In this document: piece after piece, positions 1 to 10,842 of the stretch
Layout of the letters: each line of letters opens with the position of its first letter
Numbering within the stretch: position 1 is the stretch's first letter
Assembly: GCA_023375675.1 (NCBI GenBank)
Contig: JALQBC010000015.1
Coordinates: forward strand, 62,001 to 126,000
Length of the DNA stretch: 64,000 nt
DNA from: Cytospora piceicola
Taxonomy: Eukaryota > Ascomycota > Sordariomycetes > Diaporthales > Cytosporaceae
Direction: 5' to 3'
Notes under the pieces: generated by a model
Databases searched by the model: none
Told to the model about the DNA's origin: nothing
What the model saw: the letters and a program-made list of their open reading frames with translations, nothing else
Position numbers and translations under genes: made by a program

Positions 1-990
1 ACGTATAATTTTAATATTATATTTCCTTTTTAATTTAATACTCTTTTTAGGCTAGTAGTAATAAAAGCTTTTAAAATCGTACGAGAAATAGCCTTAAAAT
101 ATAAAGGACTTAAAGCCCTTTTACTACTATTAAATATAATAACGATAGAATTTCTTATAGGTTCTCTTTTAGACCTGCCTTTTACTACGTATTTAACCGA
201 AAACTATAGAAGTCTCGTTACTTTAAACTATCTGTTTTTAGTTTTTTAAAGTTTAAAAACATACCTATAATATAAACTTTAGTTTTTTAAGCTTTTATTT
301 ATTATTTAAGCCGGGCTTTATTATCTATTTAACGTTTTTATATCGAAGCTTTTTAAGCTATTTCTATACAGTTATTATACTCGGCGTTACTTTTATCGTA
401 CGTTTTCTATATTATCGTCGTTTAAGGTTACGGATTTTTAAAGAAAGCTTTATTATAAAGACTATAGTAGATAAAGATCTATAAACGGTATTCTAATTAA
501 TAATATCTTTAAACAGTTTTAAGTTCTTATCGTTTATCGCTTATAGCTTACTTATACGTAGTAAGTTAGCGATATACTTATAGTGTACTTTTATACCGGG
601 CTACTAGCCTTTTTTTATAGCGGTTTTTTAGTATCGTTATATAGCTTTCGATTTTAGCTTAACGGTAGCTTTTATATTTTTATATAACCTTTTATCGACT
701 TATATTTAAAAGGCTTATACTTACTATTTAACCGTATACTCTTTATAAAGCCTTTACCGTTAGCTTAAAAGCCGTACTTATAGCCTTTATAATATATAAT
801 ATAAGTCGGTATAAAAGTTATCGAAATAATATACCCGTAGTATTATATAAGTAGTATTTACGAAGTATTATTTATATAGGTTAACTATATAAATCGTATT
901 TTAGTTAGACCGAGATAGTAAGGTTACCTTTAGATTAAAGCGGGATAAAGAGAAGAGGGGGTGCGGTTAATTTATACGGTATAGTTCTAT
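1..990. repeat. RIP-degraded, AT-rich repeat (transposon relic)
   Basis: This stretch is strongly AT-rich and has almost no CA or TG dinucleotides (for example none in 1-120), while TA is in great excess and CG remains common. That bias on both strands is what repeat-induced point mutation produces by converting CpA to TpA in duplicated DNA. No reading frame of useful length survives. The bias ends sharply near 985-1010, where CA-containing sequence of normal composition begins. The original element cannot be identified by eye. It continues beyond the left edge of the window. Confidence 0.85.
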
Positions 991-2432
991 TTCCCACTTA
1001 AATACTATAGCACCGAGAGCACGCTAATATTGATGCGTTAAGACTTTTGAAACCAACCTCCGTAAGCGCTTAACTGTCAAGTACCCCTGATACCCACTAA
1101 ACATACTTGCTTATCGCTACATTTGTTATTTCCCGACCGGGATTCATGATATACAGGACTGAATCGACAGATAAAAGGTAGGACGTAAAGCTTTCGACGC
1201 GATTAGCTTGTCACCTGGGTAGGCTTGGGAAATACCGCGAGGCATAGCCCATATAATTGAGTTACCTGTGACTTCATGTTATTACTTGACACATCATTTT
1301 CCGTGTGGCTACAAATTGTCCAACGACCCGTCGGTGTTGGTTTAGTGTGTCCAAGGGTTTCCAAAAGTTCGGTGCTATGAACATATACGTTCATAGAGGC
1401 ATATTTCATGAGGTTTTGTCAACTGGTGCTAAGGATCCCTTCATAAGTCGCATTTGTGCGGTACTATATCAGTAGGTAATACCTCATGTCCTCAACCTTA
1501 CAACAGTCCGCATATATACATAGTCACCGAGCTCAGCGATGGGGTAGAGAGCCAAAGAATTATTATTATACATTAACATCAAACTTGATTATAGACTTCC
1601 GTCATGATGACCTAGTTTGGGATTGAAACAAGCAGTATAGCCTGGGTTGTAATCCCACTTCGCCATTGTACAGTACCCAGATGGACTACTTGGGTGATCA
1701 TAGAGCCAGTGCATAATAGAATCTCGATTCTTGTATCCCGATGGAGGCATACGATAACTATCGGTGTTCCGATTGTGATTTCTCGATCTTCCGCAGAATA
1801 GGCATTGGAAAGACATATTGAGATGTGCTGTTTTTTTGTGTTGATTGTGGTCGGCTGAACTATTTCCGTCAATACTTCGATAGGTTTTTTTGATGGAAGC
1901 ACGTGCAGGGACAGAGCTTCTCCGGGATTATATGGCAGCGCCGCTATACAACAATCAGTAGATATGAACAAGTCATAGGAGCATGAATACGGGATGGCTT
2001 CTAACTAAACATATCCTTCATATACTATAGAATAAAATTGCCCCTTCACTACACTGTTGTACTACGATGAAGTGCCTGTTTAGCTTTGTGGAAGTCACTG
2101 ACCAAGGCATGTATTGAGTGACGACGCCGAGTCGCCATGCAAGCAAGAAGGGGGGCCCGCAGGTTGATGATTCGTATGATCAAAATCCTTGAACTGAGAA
2201 AGTGACTGGAAGGATGTGCGACGTTGATGGTTCTGCTGGAATCGCAACCCTATATGCTTCCTACCAGTTGACTAGTCTAATCTCTGTAGTACCACAGCAA
2301 AAATTCACATCTTGTTACAACCCGCTTTGGCGCCCCAGAGACTTGAGATAATAACCTTATCCTACCGTGGAGTCTCGTTCTTGCCACAGTTTGACCAGTT
2401 TCCACTATGCAGGGCTTAGCCATTGTCAATAA
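991..2432. other. Intergenic, no supported gene
   Basis: Composition is normal after the RIP boundary. The only frames are short. One 75-codon frame on the minus strand (1589-1816) has a clean start and five cysteine/glycine-rich turns but no recognisable family. I see no RNA gene or repeat. Confidence 0.5.
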
Positions 2433-2732
2433 TTAGACAACGTCTTGCCAGTCATCGGATTTGACAACGCCATCCTCCAGGAAGCAGGAGCTGTAATCGG
2501 CCCATTTTTGATCGCCTGCCATTCTGCAGTATCGGCTTATCAGCTTTCTGATGGCATCTTCGTCTTCCAGCCGGTGAAGACGACGCTGAAGTTCGACTAG
2601 AATTTGTCTGGTTATGATTGAACGCGTAAAGCGAAAGTAGGGGATGTGTCTCCAATCAGTAGAACACTGCGATATCCATATGTCAAGAATGGCCACATCT
2701 TCGATGGCGTACTTCCAGTGAATACGATGCAA
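2433..2732 (-). pseudogene. Truncated SnoaL-like (NTF2-fold) domain protein
   Basis: The C-terminal half of this frame reads as the start of a SnoaL-like_4 domain: a helix LQRRLHRLEDEDAIRKLI, then SRYCRMAGDQKWADYSSCF and LEDGVV, as in fungal polyketide-cyclase-like and dehydratase-like proteins of about 130-170 residues. The frame stops right after WQDVV, where the family normally continues with a Gly-Arg and two thirds of the barrel. I could not find the rest of the domain in any frame down to 2160 on the minus strand. The first ~45 codons do not look like the family and may be upstream non-coding sequence. It is probably a broken relic, less likely a single exon whose partner I missed. Confidence 0.55.
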
Positions 2733-3443
2733 TTAACCCCTCGGGCTAGCAGGGATCAAGGCAAGGGAGTTGCATAACTCATTTCCATGGGGCGCAGTAT
2801 ACAGATACCAAAGCGGAAGGACCTTCACGGGGCTGACCATCTGACTGCTTGCGTGGGTGGACCACCCTGGCCTTTTTTTTTCTCTTTTTTTTTCTTGCGC
2901 CAAGTACTTGAAACATCGACTGGTGAAGCCGCTATGTCAAAATCTCGATATACGGTAAATCGCGTTCCCACGCTGTGCCCCCCTTCCTTCCGAAGGGCCC
3001 TACAGGCTTGCTTTTCTTCTGCCTTGCCGCCTTGTTCGTAAGCACCAACTATCGTATTTTGATCATCCCAAGAGTATCTTGGCATGTTGCGGTGGAACGG
3101 GAGGACAAGAGCAACCTTAGAAGGGGCGGAACAAAGGGAGGGGGGAGGGACAAAGGATCGATATCACAAAGGTGGTGTCGTGAGGAATGCTATGCTTACA
3201 AACAGAGATTATGGTGCTGATTAATTCGAATTGTTATTGAAGCCAACATGCATGATATGTGACATGTTGTGTGGCCTGTGTAATACATCGTGAGGGGTAG
3301 CTGGAATTCAACCTGAACATCACCTTCCAACACCCTCACGCCCCTCAAAGGATTTCTAGCACCAAATAACGCAATTTTTTATTTCGCAACTCTCACAGAT
3401 TCTTCATTTTCTCCCTCGAGGTATCATCCACTAGTCCGTCGAA
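2733..3443. other. Intergenic / promoter of the first dehydrogenase
   Basis: No gene seen. It contains a T-rich tract at about 2872-2897 and a CT/A-rich leader just before the start codon at 3444, as expected of a fungal 5' untranslated region. Confidence 0.5.
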
Positions 3444-4569
3444 ATGGCACGTCTCGCACCTTACTACGAGCAACACAAGCTCGAGAGGGTCCAAGGTCCC
3501 GGGGATTCTCGTCCAACGGCTGCTCAGATAGTCCAAGATCAGGGCCTCATCGATAACCCCGAATGGGCTGGTAGAGTTGTCCTCATCACGGGTGTCTCGC
3601 CTGGAGGACTCGGGATTGAGACAGCTAAGGCCATACATTTGACGGGCGCTGACGTCTACATCACCACTCGAAACCTTGACAAGGGTAAAGAGGTCGCCGA
3701 AGAGATCCGAGCGGATGGTAAGCCTGGAAAGGTCGACGTTATCCAGTTGGAATTAGACTCTCTGGACAGCGTTCGAACTGCTGCGGCCGAGTTCCTGCAG
3801 AAGAGTGGCAAAAAGCTCAACATTCTCATTAACAATGCCGGTATGTGTCCAAGAACTGCCACCCTTGGTACATAGGCTAAGTCTACTTAGGAATCATGGC
3901 CTGCCCAAAGAACCAAACCAAAGATGGCTTCGAGTCACAGTTTGGCACCAACCATCTCGGTATGTGTTACATCTACTTGTGAGACTGATTGCAAACTCTG
4001 ACATCTTTTTAGGCCACTTCCTGCTCTTCCAACTTCTCAAGGATGCACTGCTGGCTTCAGCAACCCCTTCATTCAACTCCCGTGTCATCGTGGTGTCCTC
4101 CGGCGCCCACCGAAGAGGCAAGATCAATTTCGAAGACCTCAACTTCGAAAACACCGAGTACACCCCGCTTGGGGCTTATGATCAATCCAAACTTGCCAAC
4201 ATACTATTCGCAAACGAACTTGACCGGAGGTATAAGTCCCAGAACCTCCGGGCTCTGAGCCTACACCCAGGCGGCATCCTCACTCCGCTCACGAGGTACC
4301 TGCCCAGCACGGACGACATCAAGGCCGACAAGCAGCTCTATAATACGTTGAAAGACCCTGCTCAAGGCGCTGCGACTACTGTTTGGGGTGCTGTAGCAAA
4401 GGAGTGGGAAGGCAAAGGCGGGGTTTACCTCGACGAGGTTTCTGAAGGATGGCTCACCCTGCCAGACGCGTTGTACTACCATGGCGGTTATGCTCCACAG
4501 GCCTTTGACCCTCCGACAGAGAAGAAGCTGTGGGATGTGAGCTTGGAGCTGACTGGACTGAGCGAGTAG
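3444..4569 (+). CDS. Short-chain dehydrogenase/reductase (retinol-dehydrogenase-like)
   Basis: NAD(P)-dependent oxidoreductase of 340 residues from three exons: 3444-3840, 3891-3959 and 4013-4569. Introns are 50 and 53 bp with GTATGT donors and TTAG acceptors, and the joined frame closes exactly. Residues 49-57 form the cofactor-binding turn TGVSPGGLG, the NNAG motif is at 130-133 (split by intron 1), a serine follows in VIVVSSGAH, and the catalytic Tyr211 and Lys215 lie in AYDQSK. These are the full Rossmann-fold SDR features. It resembles the large fungal set related to retinol dehydrogenases and WW-domain oxidoreductases, whose substrates cannot be told from sequence. It has no signal peptide, so it is probably cytosolic. 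It is convergent with the next dehydrogenase. Confidence 0.92.
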
Positions 4570-5502
4570 CCCAGTACATGGATCTGGGTGCCCACAGTGC
4601 CGTCAAGGTAGCATATATGCAGTAGCATAACAAGCATAACACCATCCATGAAGGAAATTTGGCTGGCTAGACTACCTATCTAAGTTTCTGTATTGACCGT
4701 TTCGCTCCAATTCTGCCTGATCTTGTTTCTGCCGCTTCAGTAATCCTACGCTACATGTCTTTATGAGGATATGCCCTCGGAAAGGTTTCATGAAGAGTGC
4801 ATAGGTTTCGCAGATCTCAAGACCAACTTGTACCCCCTACGCAGAATGACCGATATGAAGCTTTGGTTGAGGACTATCGAGCCCGAACATGAGCTCAACC
4901 CACGCTATATCGAACGATTGTGTGCTTGGACAGAATTTACCTACGTGCGTATACTGGCGTCAGCTGGACGGTAAGCGGGAAGGAGGCGAGAGAAGTGGAG
5001 GAGCTGGCAGTAGGCCAGACAGATTTAAGGAAGGGGAGGTCATCGAGAGGTGGCCTGTAGAGCTTCAATGTTGCCACATTCGTGGGCTTGGGGTCGTGGC
5101 ATGCAATCCCAGCCGTGACTCTTTCCTCCATACTTCAATAGAGTCCTTCTAGACTGTGTGGTCTCGAGAATCAGATCAAAGTCCGACATGTCAATGTAGT
5201 GTCATGACAACGAGATGAATCTACCAGTATGGAGCCTGAATGACGGTCACCACCTGGGCATGTTGCCAACGACTGTTAACAATACTAGAATGAGCGACGC
5301 AAAATATTCCGACTGGAGGCTTGACTAAGCTCTCCATTGAATCAAGCCGACTCTGCAGCTATTCACCGGCAAGTATGAGACTGCTCGATGATCTACAAAG
5401 GAACCGGCACACGGTCCTCTCCAAACATGATGTTCGACGGTGTATTGTTGTACATGAGTCTTAATGAGTGGAAATGTCTGATTCCGGCCTTACAGATTTC
5501 CA
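4570..5502. other. Intergenic between convergent genes
   Basis: About 930 bp of 3' flanking sequence shared by two convergent dehydrogenase genes. Short frames here have no recognisable content, and I see no repeat or RNA gene. Confidence 0.5.
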
Positions 5503-6330
5503 CTATGGCAGGGTGTAGCCACCATCAATGACTAGTTCGCTGCCTGTCATATATGTGGACGCATCACTAGCCAGGTACAAGTACAAGGCCTTGATTTCCT
5601 TCACATCGCCCTGACGGCCCAGCGGGGTCATCCGCAATCCCTCGTTGATGACATCTGGTCCAGCCCCCATCTTGGTGTCGAAGAAGCCCGGGCAAACAAC
5701 ATTGACCCGCGCAAATTCTCGCCACTCCCTAGCCAAGCTCTTGCCGAGCTGCAGCACAGCCGCCTTGGTCGAGTTGTACACGGGCTGATCCACAGGGACG
5801 TTGACGATGAGCGCCGAGATCGAGGAAGTGATGATCAGGTTGCCGAATCCTTGCTGCTTGAAGACCTCGCCGGCGTACTTTGCGCAGTAGAATACACCGT
5901 CCACGTTGACCGAATACTGCTTCTTGTACTCCTCGATGGTCTGCTCGGTGATGGGCTTCGAAATCCCGAGGCCCGCGTTCGCCACAAACACGTCCAGTTT
6001 TCCAAAGTCGCTGACGACCGCAGCGATGGTCGTGCGGACTGCTTCATGATCGGACACGTCCACCTTGTAAGCTTTGGCTTTGATACCGAATTTCTTGGAC
6101 AGTGCTTCGCCCTTGGATATTGCCGCGTCGTTGCTGTTGTACCATAGGGCGATGTGAGCCCCGGCCTCCACCATGGCTTCAGCCGCAGCATAGCCTATTC
6201 CGTCCGAAGCGCCATTGACGGCTACCACTCGCCCTTTCATGTTGAATTGATCCATGACGCTGGACGGGATGTTGGGGACCGGCTTCGGCTCCCGCGGCAC
6301 CGCCAACGTTTCTTCGATGGACATAGACAT
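5503..6330 (-). CDS. Classical SDR, sorbose reductase / NADP-mannitol dehydrogenase-like
   Basis: 275-residue NADP-dependent reductase, the usual size for the family. From the chosen start, residues 39-46 give the nucleotide turn NGASDGIG (Asn in place of the usual Thr), NAG is at 118-120, the catalytic serine is in ITSSIS near 170, Tyr185 and Lys189 are in YNSTK, and the chain ends in the conserved GSELVIDGGYT. The resemblance is to fungal sorbose reductase (Sou2-like) and NADP-mannitol dehydrogenases that act on polyols and ketoses. The ATG at 6330 matches where the family begins. An in-frame ATG at 6381 would add 17 unlike residues, and a CTCATTTTCAG just upstream of 6330 could be a splice acceptor for a 5' intron. 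It is divergent from the PLC-like gene across about 660 bp. Confidence 0.9.
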   Translation of the reverse strand: MSMSIEETLAVPREPKPVPNIPSSVMDQFNMKGRVVAVNGASDGIGYAAAEAMVEAGAHIALWYNSNDAAISKGEALSKKFGIKAKAYKVDVSDHEAVRTTIAAVVSDFGKLDVFVANAGLGISKPITEQTIEEYKKQYSVNVDGVFYCAKYAGEVFKQQGFGNLIITSSISALIVNVPVDQPVYNSTKAAVLQLGKSLAREWREFARVNVVCPGFFDTKMGAGPDVINEGLRMTPLGRQGDVKEIKALYLYLASDASTYMTGSELVIDGGYTLP

Positions 6331-6988
6331 GCTGAAAATGAGATTGCTTGGTTTGACTGTCCAGGATGAAAGGAAAGTCAAAAAAGTTGGTGTCTAGTTA
6401 GAGAGTTTTGTTTTATATTGTGACGTGACTTGTATACTTATATATTATATCATCGTTACCTAGGTGTCATGCTCAGTAGGCTGTGTGGGGTACCACATGC
6501 AGGGGGACTGTCGACCTCACCAGAGTTTCGGTATAAGACAGGCCGAATTGCGGTCCAAACCGAATCTTATATGAACCACTTTCATGATCAACTTGCAAAA
6601 TACTCAAGTAGCTAGTAGTAGGCAGGCTGTGATCCTTGTTGGTGTTCACTGTAGACGACACTCTTTCCTTCCAGGCATTACATCACGGCAGGATGTCTGT
6701 CTTCCAAAGAGAGTATAGAGTGTGTTGGTTCGATCACGCCTTTGGCTGATCTTGAAGGATTCAATATGGTACTCGTCTGCCCCACCTCACCATAAAATGA
6801 AGTGCCCCTGCTTACATAAAATTGGTACATAGGCAACAACAATCGATCGGCTGAACAAGCCGTGACCCCCTGAGGTGGCCGCGCAAAAATCCTGTTCAGC
6901 ATCACGACACTGACTGGCTTCACAGCATCCCGAAGCTTCGCCTTCCTTGAACTCTTCGATTCCCGGCCATAAAGCCGCATTTTACAGT
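6331..6988. promoter_or_regulatory. Divergent intergenic region
   Basis: This is the only upstream space for both the minus-strand sorbose-reductase-like gene and the plus-strand PLC-like gene, so it must hold both promoters. A TTTTATATTGTG stretch near 6410-6421 could act as a TATA-like element for the minus gene. No specific operator is identifiable by eye. Confidence 0.5.
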
Positions 6989-8146
6989 ATGAAGGGCGCG
7001 ATAGTAATCGCCATCGGTTGCATCAGCAGTATATGCCTGGCCGGTAACGTCCCACGAGCTGTCGAGTTTCCAGCCAACGCGACCGAGATCTTCGGCCCCT
7101 ACGTGCAAGATAATGGCACATACGCCTCGTGGATGTCCATTTACCCGGATCACACACCCCTTGCACGCATGAACATCCCCGGGACCCACGACTCGGCCAC
7201 CTGGAACTACACGCAGGCCACCCAAGATGCCTTGGCCAACATCACGGCCGGTGACGGGGAGACTATGTACCCCTACCAGGTCTTCCGCTGCCAGAGCGCC
7301 AGCATCATAGCCTCTCTCAACGCGGGCGTCCGCTTCTTTGACCTGCGCTTCGCCCTGGATCCTACAGGCATCAAGCTCGTGTTCTTCCACTCGCAGGCGC
7401 TCATGTCCGAGATTGCGACAGTGGGTGATGTCGTGGCCGCCTTCTACTACTGGCTCGACAAGCATCCCTCCGAGACTGTCATCCTGTCGTTCCAGTATGA
7501 GAGCTCCACCATCGTCAACGCGACGTTCGATTCAACCGTCCAGTCGATGGTCTTCGACATCCTCAACTCGACGACTGCGGCTCGGTACATCGAGCAGACG
7601 CATGATGCGCTGCCCACGTTAGGCGAGGCTCGCGGGAAGGTCGTGCTCTTCAAGCGGTTCGACCTGGACCAGCTCCCGGACGAGTACGAGGAGACGCTGC
7701 CTGGCCTGCACCTCTCGCCAAATTTGTGGACGGATGACAGTAGCAACATCGCTCTTACGTACAGCACGGCAGCGAACTTGACGGCTCATATCGAGGACTA
7801 TTATGAGCCGGATGACCTGGGTGACAACTCCACTGTGTCATCGAATATTGCTGCCAAAGTCAAGGCTACGACTTCACACCTGCAGCTCGCTACGTCGAGA
7901 AATTCCAGCTATGCTGACAGCTTGTTTATCACATTCGCATCAGCCGAGCATGTAACGACGACGCCGGTGGCGGTGACGCCTGAAGTCATGGCGCTAGGGG
8001 CTGATAACTCGACCACGCCTCTGGGAGGAGTGAACCAGCAAGTCCTCCCAGTCTTGAAGGGTTATAGAGGTCAAAGGATGGGTGTCGTCGTGGTTGACTT
8101 CTGGGACCAGCCGGCGGACTTGATAAGTCGCATACTTGGGATGTAA
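6989..8146 (+). CDS. Secreted PI-PLC X-domain-like phosphodiesterase
   Basis: 385-residue, intronless protein. The start at 6989 gives an N-terminal hydrophobic signal peptide (about residues 1-18, ending ICLAG), followed by a mature chain rich in N-glycosylation sequons (NAT, NGT, NYT, NIT, NSS and others). The PLC-like TIM-barrel signature is present: MNIPGTHDSATW with His67, the RFFDLR strand near 116-120, and the second catalytic-type His134 in VFFHSQAL. These match the two histidines of bacterial-type phosphatidylinositol phospholipases. Calcium-binding EF hands and C2 domains are absent. It is probably an extracellular phosphodiesterase acting on phosphoinositide or GPI-type substrates, but many fungal members are uncharacterised. 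The first upstream ATG (6947) would bury the signal peptide. Its stop lies only 97 bp from that of the convergent next gene. Confidence 0.85.
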   Translation: MKGAIVIAIGCISSICLAGNVPRAVEFPANATEIFGPYVQDNGTYASWMSIYPDHTPLARMNIPGTHDSATWNYTQATQDALANITAGDGETMYPYQVFRCQSASIIASLNAGVRFFDLRFALDPTGIKLVFFHSQALMSEIATVGDVVAAFYYWLDKHPSETVILSFQYESSTIVNATFDSTVQSMVFDILNSTTAARYIEQTHDALPTLGEARGKVVLFKRFDLDQLPDEYEETLPGLHLSPNLWTDDSSNIALTYSTAANLTAHIEDYYEPDDLGDNSTVSSNIAAKVKATTSHLQLATSRNSSYADSLFITFASAEHVTTTPVAVTPEVMALGADNSTTPLGGVNQQVLPVLKGYRGQRMGVVVVDFWDQPADLISRILGM

Positions 8147-8243
8147 AAACAAGCTTAGAAGAAGGCATTTTGCATACAGATGCACGACTCCGGTCTAATG
8201 CACAGTAGATTCTCATACCGAAGTCCACGTAGAAAGCGTTTCC

Positions 8244-9385
8244 TCAGAGGTACGGGGCAACCTGCGCCTCACTCCACTCCCAAAACTTCAAGTTCCCGCT
8301 AGTTCCACCTTCAGCCTCGGTTCTGGTCGCGAACACCATATCCTCCCGGATGGGATAGACTCTGCCAAAAGGAATAACTGCAAGAATGACAACATGTTAG
8401 CGGAAGAAGAAGAAAAAAGCGTGAATGAGTAATGACTTCCATAAAAACCACAGACTGGTCAGTGGCGGCCAGGTTTCAGGAAGACGATGTGCATGAAAAG
8501 CATGAAGGAAGACTTACCCCAACAGCCAGTATTCTCGATGTTGACCTCGGGGGAAAGTCCAGCAAAAAGCTCGGTATAAGCCCCGTTCAAAGGTGGGTAC
8601 ATCATCAACCTCTCCAGGATCCTGAAGAAGAAGCCCTGGTCACGGTAGAGATCCGACCGGAGGTTCCCCGGGTTCAGTGAGACGCTGACCACGCCGTCTG
8701 CCCGGTGCCGCCCGGCATACTCGGTAGCGTGAGCCCAGTTGGCGACCTTGCTGAACCAGTACCGCTCAAACCCACTGCGGGCTTCCTGTGCGGCGAGATT
8801 GAGCGTCTCCGGCCTGACGCCGACCTTTGCCTCGGCGAACATCTCTGCTGCCGACGAGGCCGCCCAGACGACACGGACTGTGCTGGGTGGCTCTGACTGG
8901 GCGGTCGCGGTGAGGATGGGCGTTAGAAGCTGTGACAGGAGGAATGTGCCCAGGACATTAACACCAGTATGCAGTTCGTAGCCCTGCGGTGTTACGGCCA
9001 CCTCTTTCGCCCCACGTAACACTCCTGCGTTGTTGAAGAGAACGTGCAGCTCGGTCTCAAGGGCCAGGAAGCGTTGGACAGTCTGCTTGATGTTGCTTAG
9101 GTCGGCAAGATCCAGCTTGATGAAATGGAGTGATCCGCCAGAGCCTGGCACTGTCTTCTGGATCTCTGCAATTGCGGCGCTAGTCTTCTCTTCGGAGCGT
9201 GCCATCATGTACACTTTGGCGTTCTTGGTGTATAGTAAGCGACATAACTCCTTGCCGGTGCCTGTATTAGAGCCTGTAACGATGTAGACCTTGCCGTTGA
9301 GATCTGGCAGACTATCCTCGGTGAAGTGAGGTTTTGGGGGAAACAGCTGTGTTAAGGAGCTCTTGAGTGAAGGACGAGGCGCCAT
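8244..9385 (-). CDS. Short-chain dehydrogenase/reductase, two exons
   Basis: 333-residue NAD(P)-dependent dehydrogenase of the retinol-dehydrogenase-like group. Exon 1 is 8518-9385 and exon 2 is 8244-8377. The 140-bp intron has a GTAAGT donor (complement of 8512-8517) and a CTTGCAG acceptor. Reading through the donor would give an unrelated tail and an early stop, whereas the spliced exon 2 restores the family's ending (PFGRVYPIRED, then EFW-type KFWEWSEAQVAPYL). TGSNTGTG occupies residues 37-44, NNAG 118-121, and Tyr209/Lys213 form YWFSK. It is the third dehydrogenase in 6 kb, and its substrate is unknown. Confidence 0.92.
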
Positions 9386-10842
9386 CGTGTTATTGATCGA
9401 GAATTGTCTTTCGAAAGGATTGTGTAGATGCCACCATAAATTGAACTGCCACTATAGAAGGGTTGGAGTAACGTGAATGACACTTTGACACTTGAAGCTT
9501 CCTACGACCAACCTAACAGCGAGTAATTTATAAATCCCCCCCCCCCCCCCGCACTGTTCTAACATTGAATTGGTCAGTTGGTTATTATGCAGTTGGTGTC
9601 TATTGAACCAACTCCGACTGATGCCGGAAACTAAGAGGGTCCGGATTCGCGTTGTATGCATGTGCCCTAAATCCTGCCCTATTTCCGAATTTGGTGCAGG
9701 ACCAAGCTGACTGCGGTGTTTGGGTCAGCTCCTTCGTGTGGCTGCGCAATATACAATCAGTTTTTACTCGAAAGAGGAGACAGCTGTGATTAATCAGTGA
9801 GTGGAAGAAACGACTCGTTTATTGACGTGCATCTCAGAGAATCTGTAGTAAACTAGCCCACAGTGGGGGGCTTCTGGGCAATCTCAAGGCTGGACTCAAA
9901 CCACTCTCTCCTGCGTGTTAGTTGTTACTTCGTAGCGTGACACCTTCCCAGATGGTGATGAGACTGCGATTCTACCTCCCTTGGAGGTTGCTCCTTGATA
10001 CCCTGTGGGACGTTCATAGTCTTACTCATGGCCTCCGAGGCATTCTTATTTGTTATAATCGGGCAAACTGCAAAATGAACTCCACTTTGGAGACATGCCC
10101 TGAGATACATGGAAAGTTTAAGATCCCGTTGAAGGCCACACGGTTTGTGAAAGTGTTCCCAAGGCTGGACAAGAATGAATTGATCTTTGGAAATGATCAA
10201 TTAATAAATCGTCCTTCTCTATCCTAGTATGTCATGCACGCTATTGATTCCTCCCATCTTGCCACATCTACTTATGTAGAATGTCGCAATTGGATAAATA
10301 CTGTTATGTCAAAAGATTGGACGACTCGATTTGTTCGGGATCGTCAACTTGACAGGTAAATCCAGGGTATTGTTGTGCATGAATGAACGCTGGTGTTTTT
10401 TTTTTTGTTTTTTTTTTTTAGATTGTCCGCCAGCGCTGGAAATTACAACATTTCCGAAATACCACAGTACATCAGGGGTCCTCGCTCCCAGGGCCTGTAT
10501 TGACGCTGTCTCGACTCTGGTGAACCCCCACTTTGCTGACCTCGCGTGCTGCTTTAATGTTGACCATGTCCGGGTATGATTGGCCACACTTGGGTCCCAG
10601 GTCCACAAGAAAACCCCGAAACCCCCACCGGAAGCCTCATGTTTGGCCCCAAGGATCAATCGCATTGCGCTGCCCCACTCTGTTCTCACCGACTTCATCA
10701 ATGTCCGTTCCCCCTTACTGTGTGTGGTGTGTCTGTGTAGTGTCTAGTGTTGTAGAGACCAGACTCCCTCATCGGCACCGACTGACCGGATGTCCACCAT
10801 CCAATCCAGCTGCAGCACGCAGAAGGAACCGATACAAGGAGA
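9386..10842. other. Intergenic, divergent upstream region
   Basis: 1.46 kb between divergent genes. It holds a run of 15 C (9536-9550) and two T-rich runs at about 10398-10421. Frames at 9922-10227 and 10309-10701 have no recognisable content. Confidence 0.5.
9536..9550. repeat. Homopolymer C tract (15 C)
   Basis: Fifteen consecutive C upstream of the minus-strand dehydrogenase. Tracts like this are prone to polymerase slippage and to sequencing length error. Confidence 0.9.

Noticed and set aside
3444..9385. Classical secondary-metabolite biosynthetic cluster
   Set aside because: No polyketide synthase, NRPS, terpene cyclase, cluster-type transcription factor or transporter is present in or near the group.
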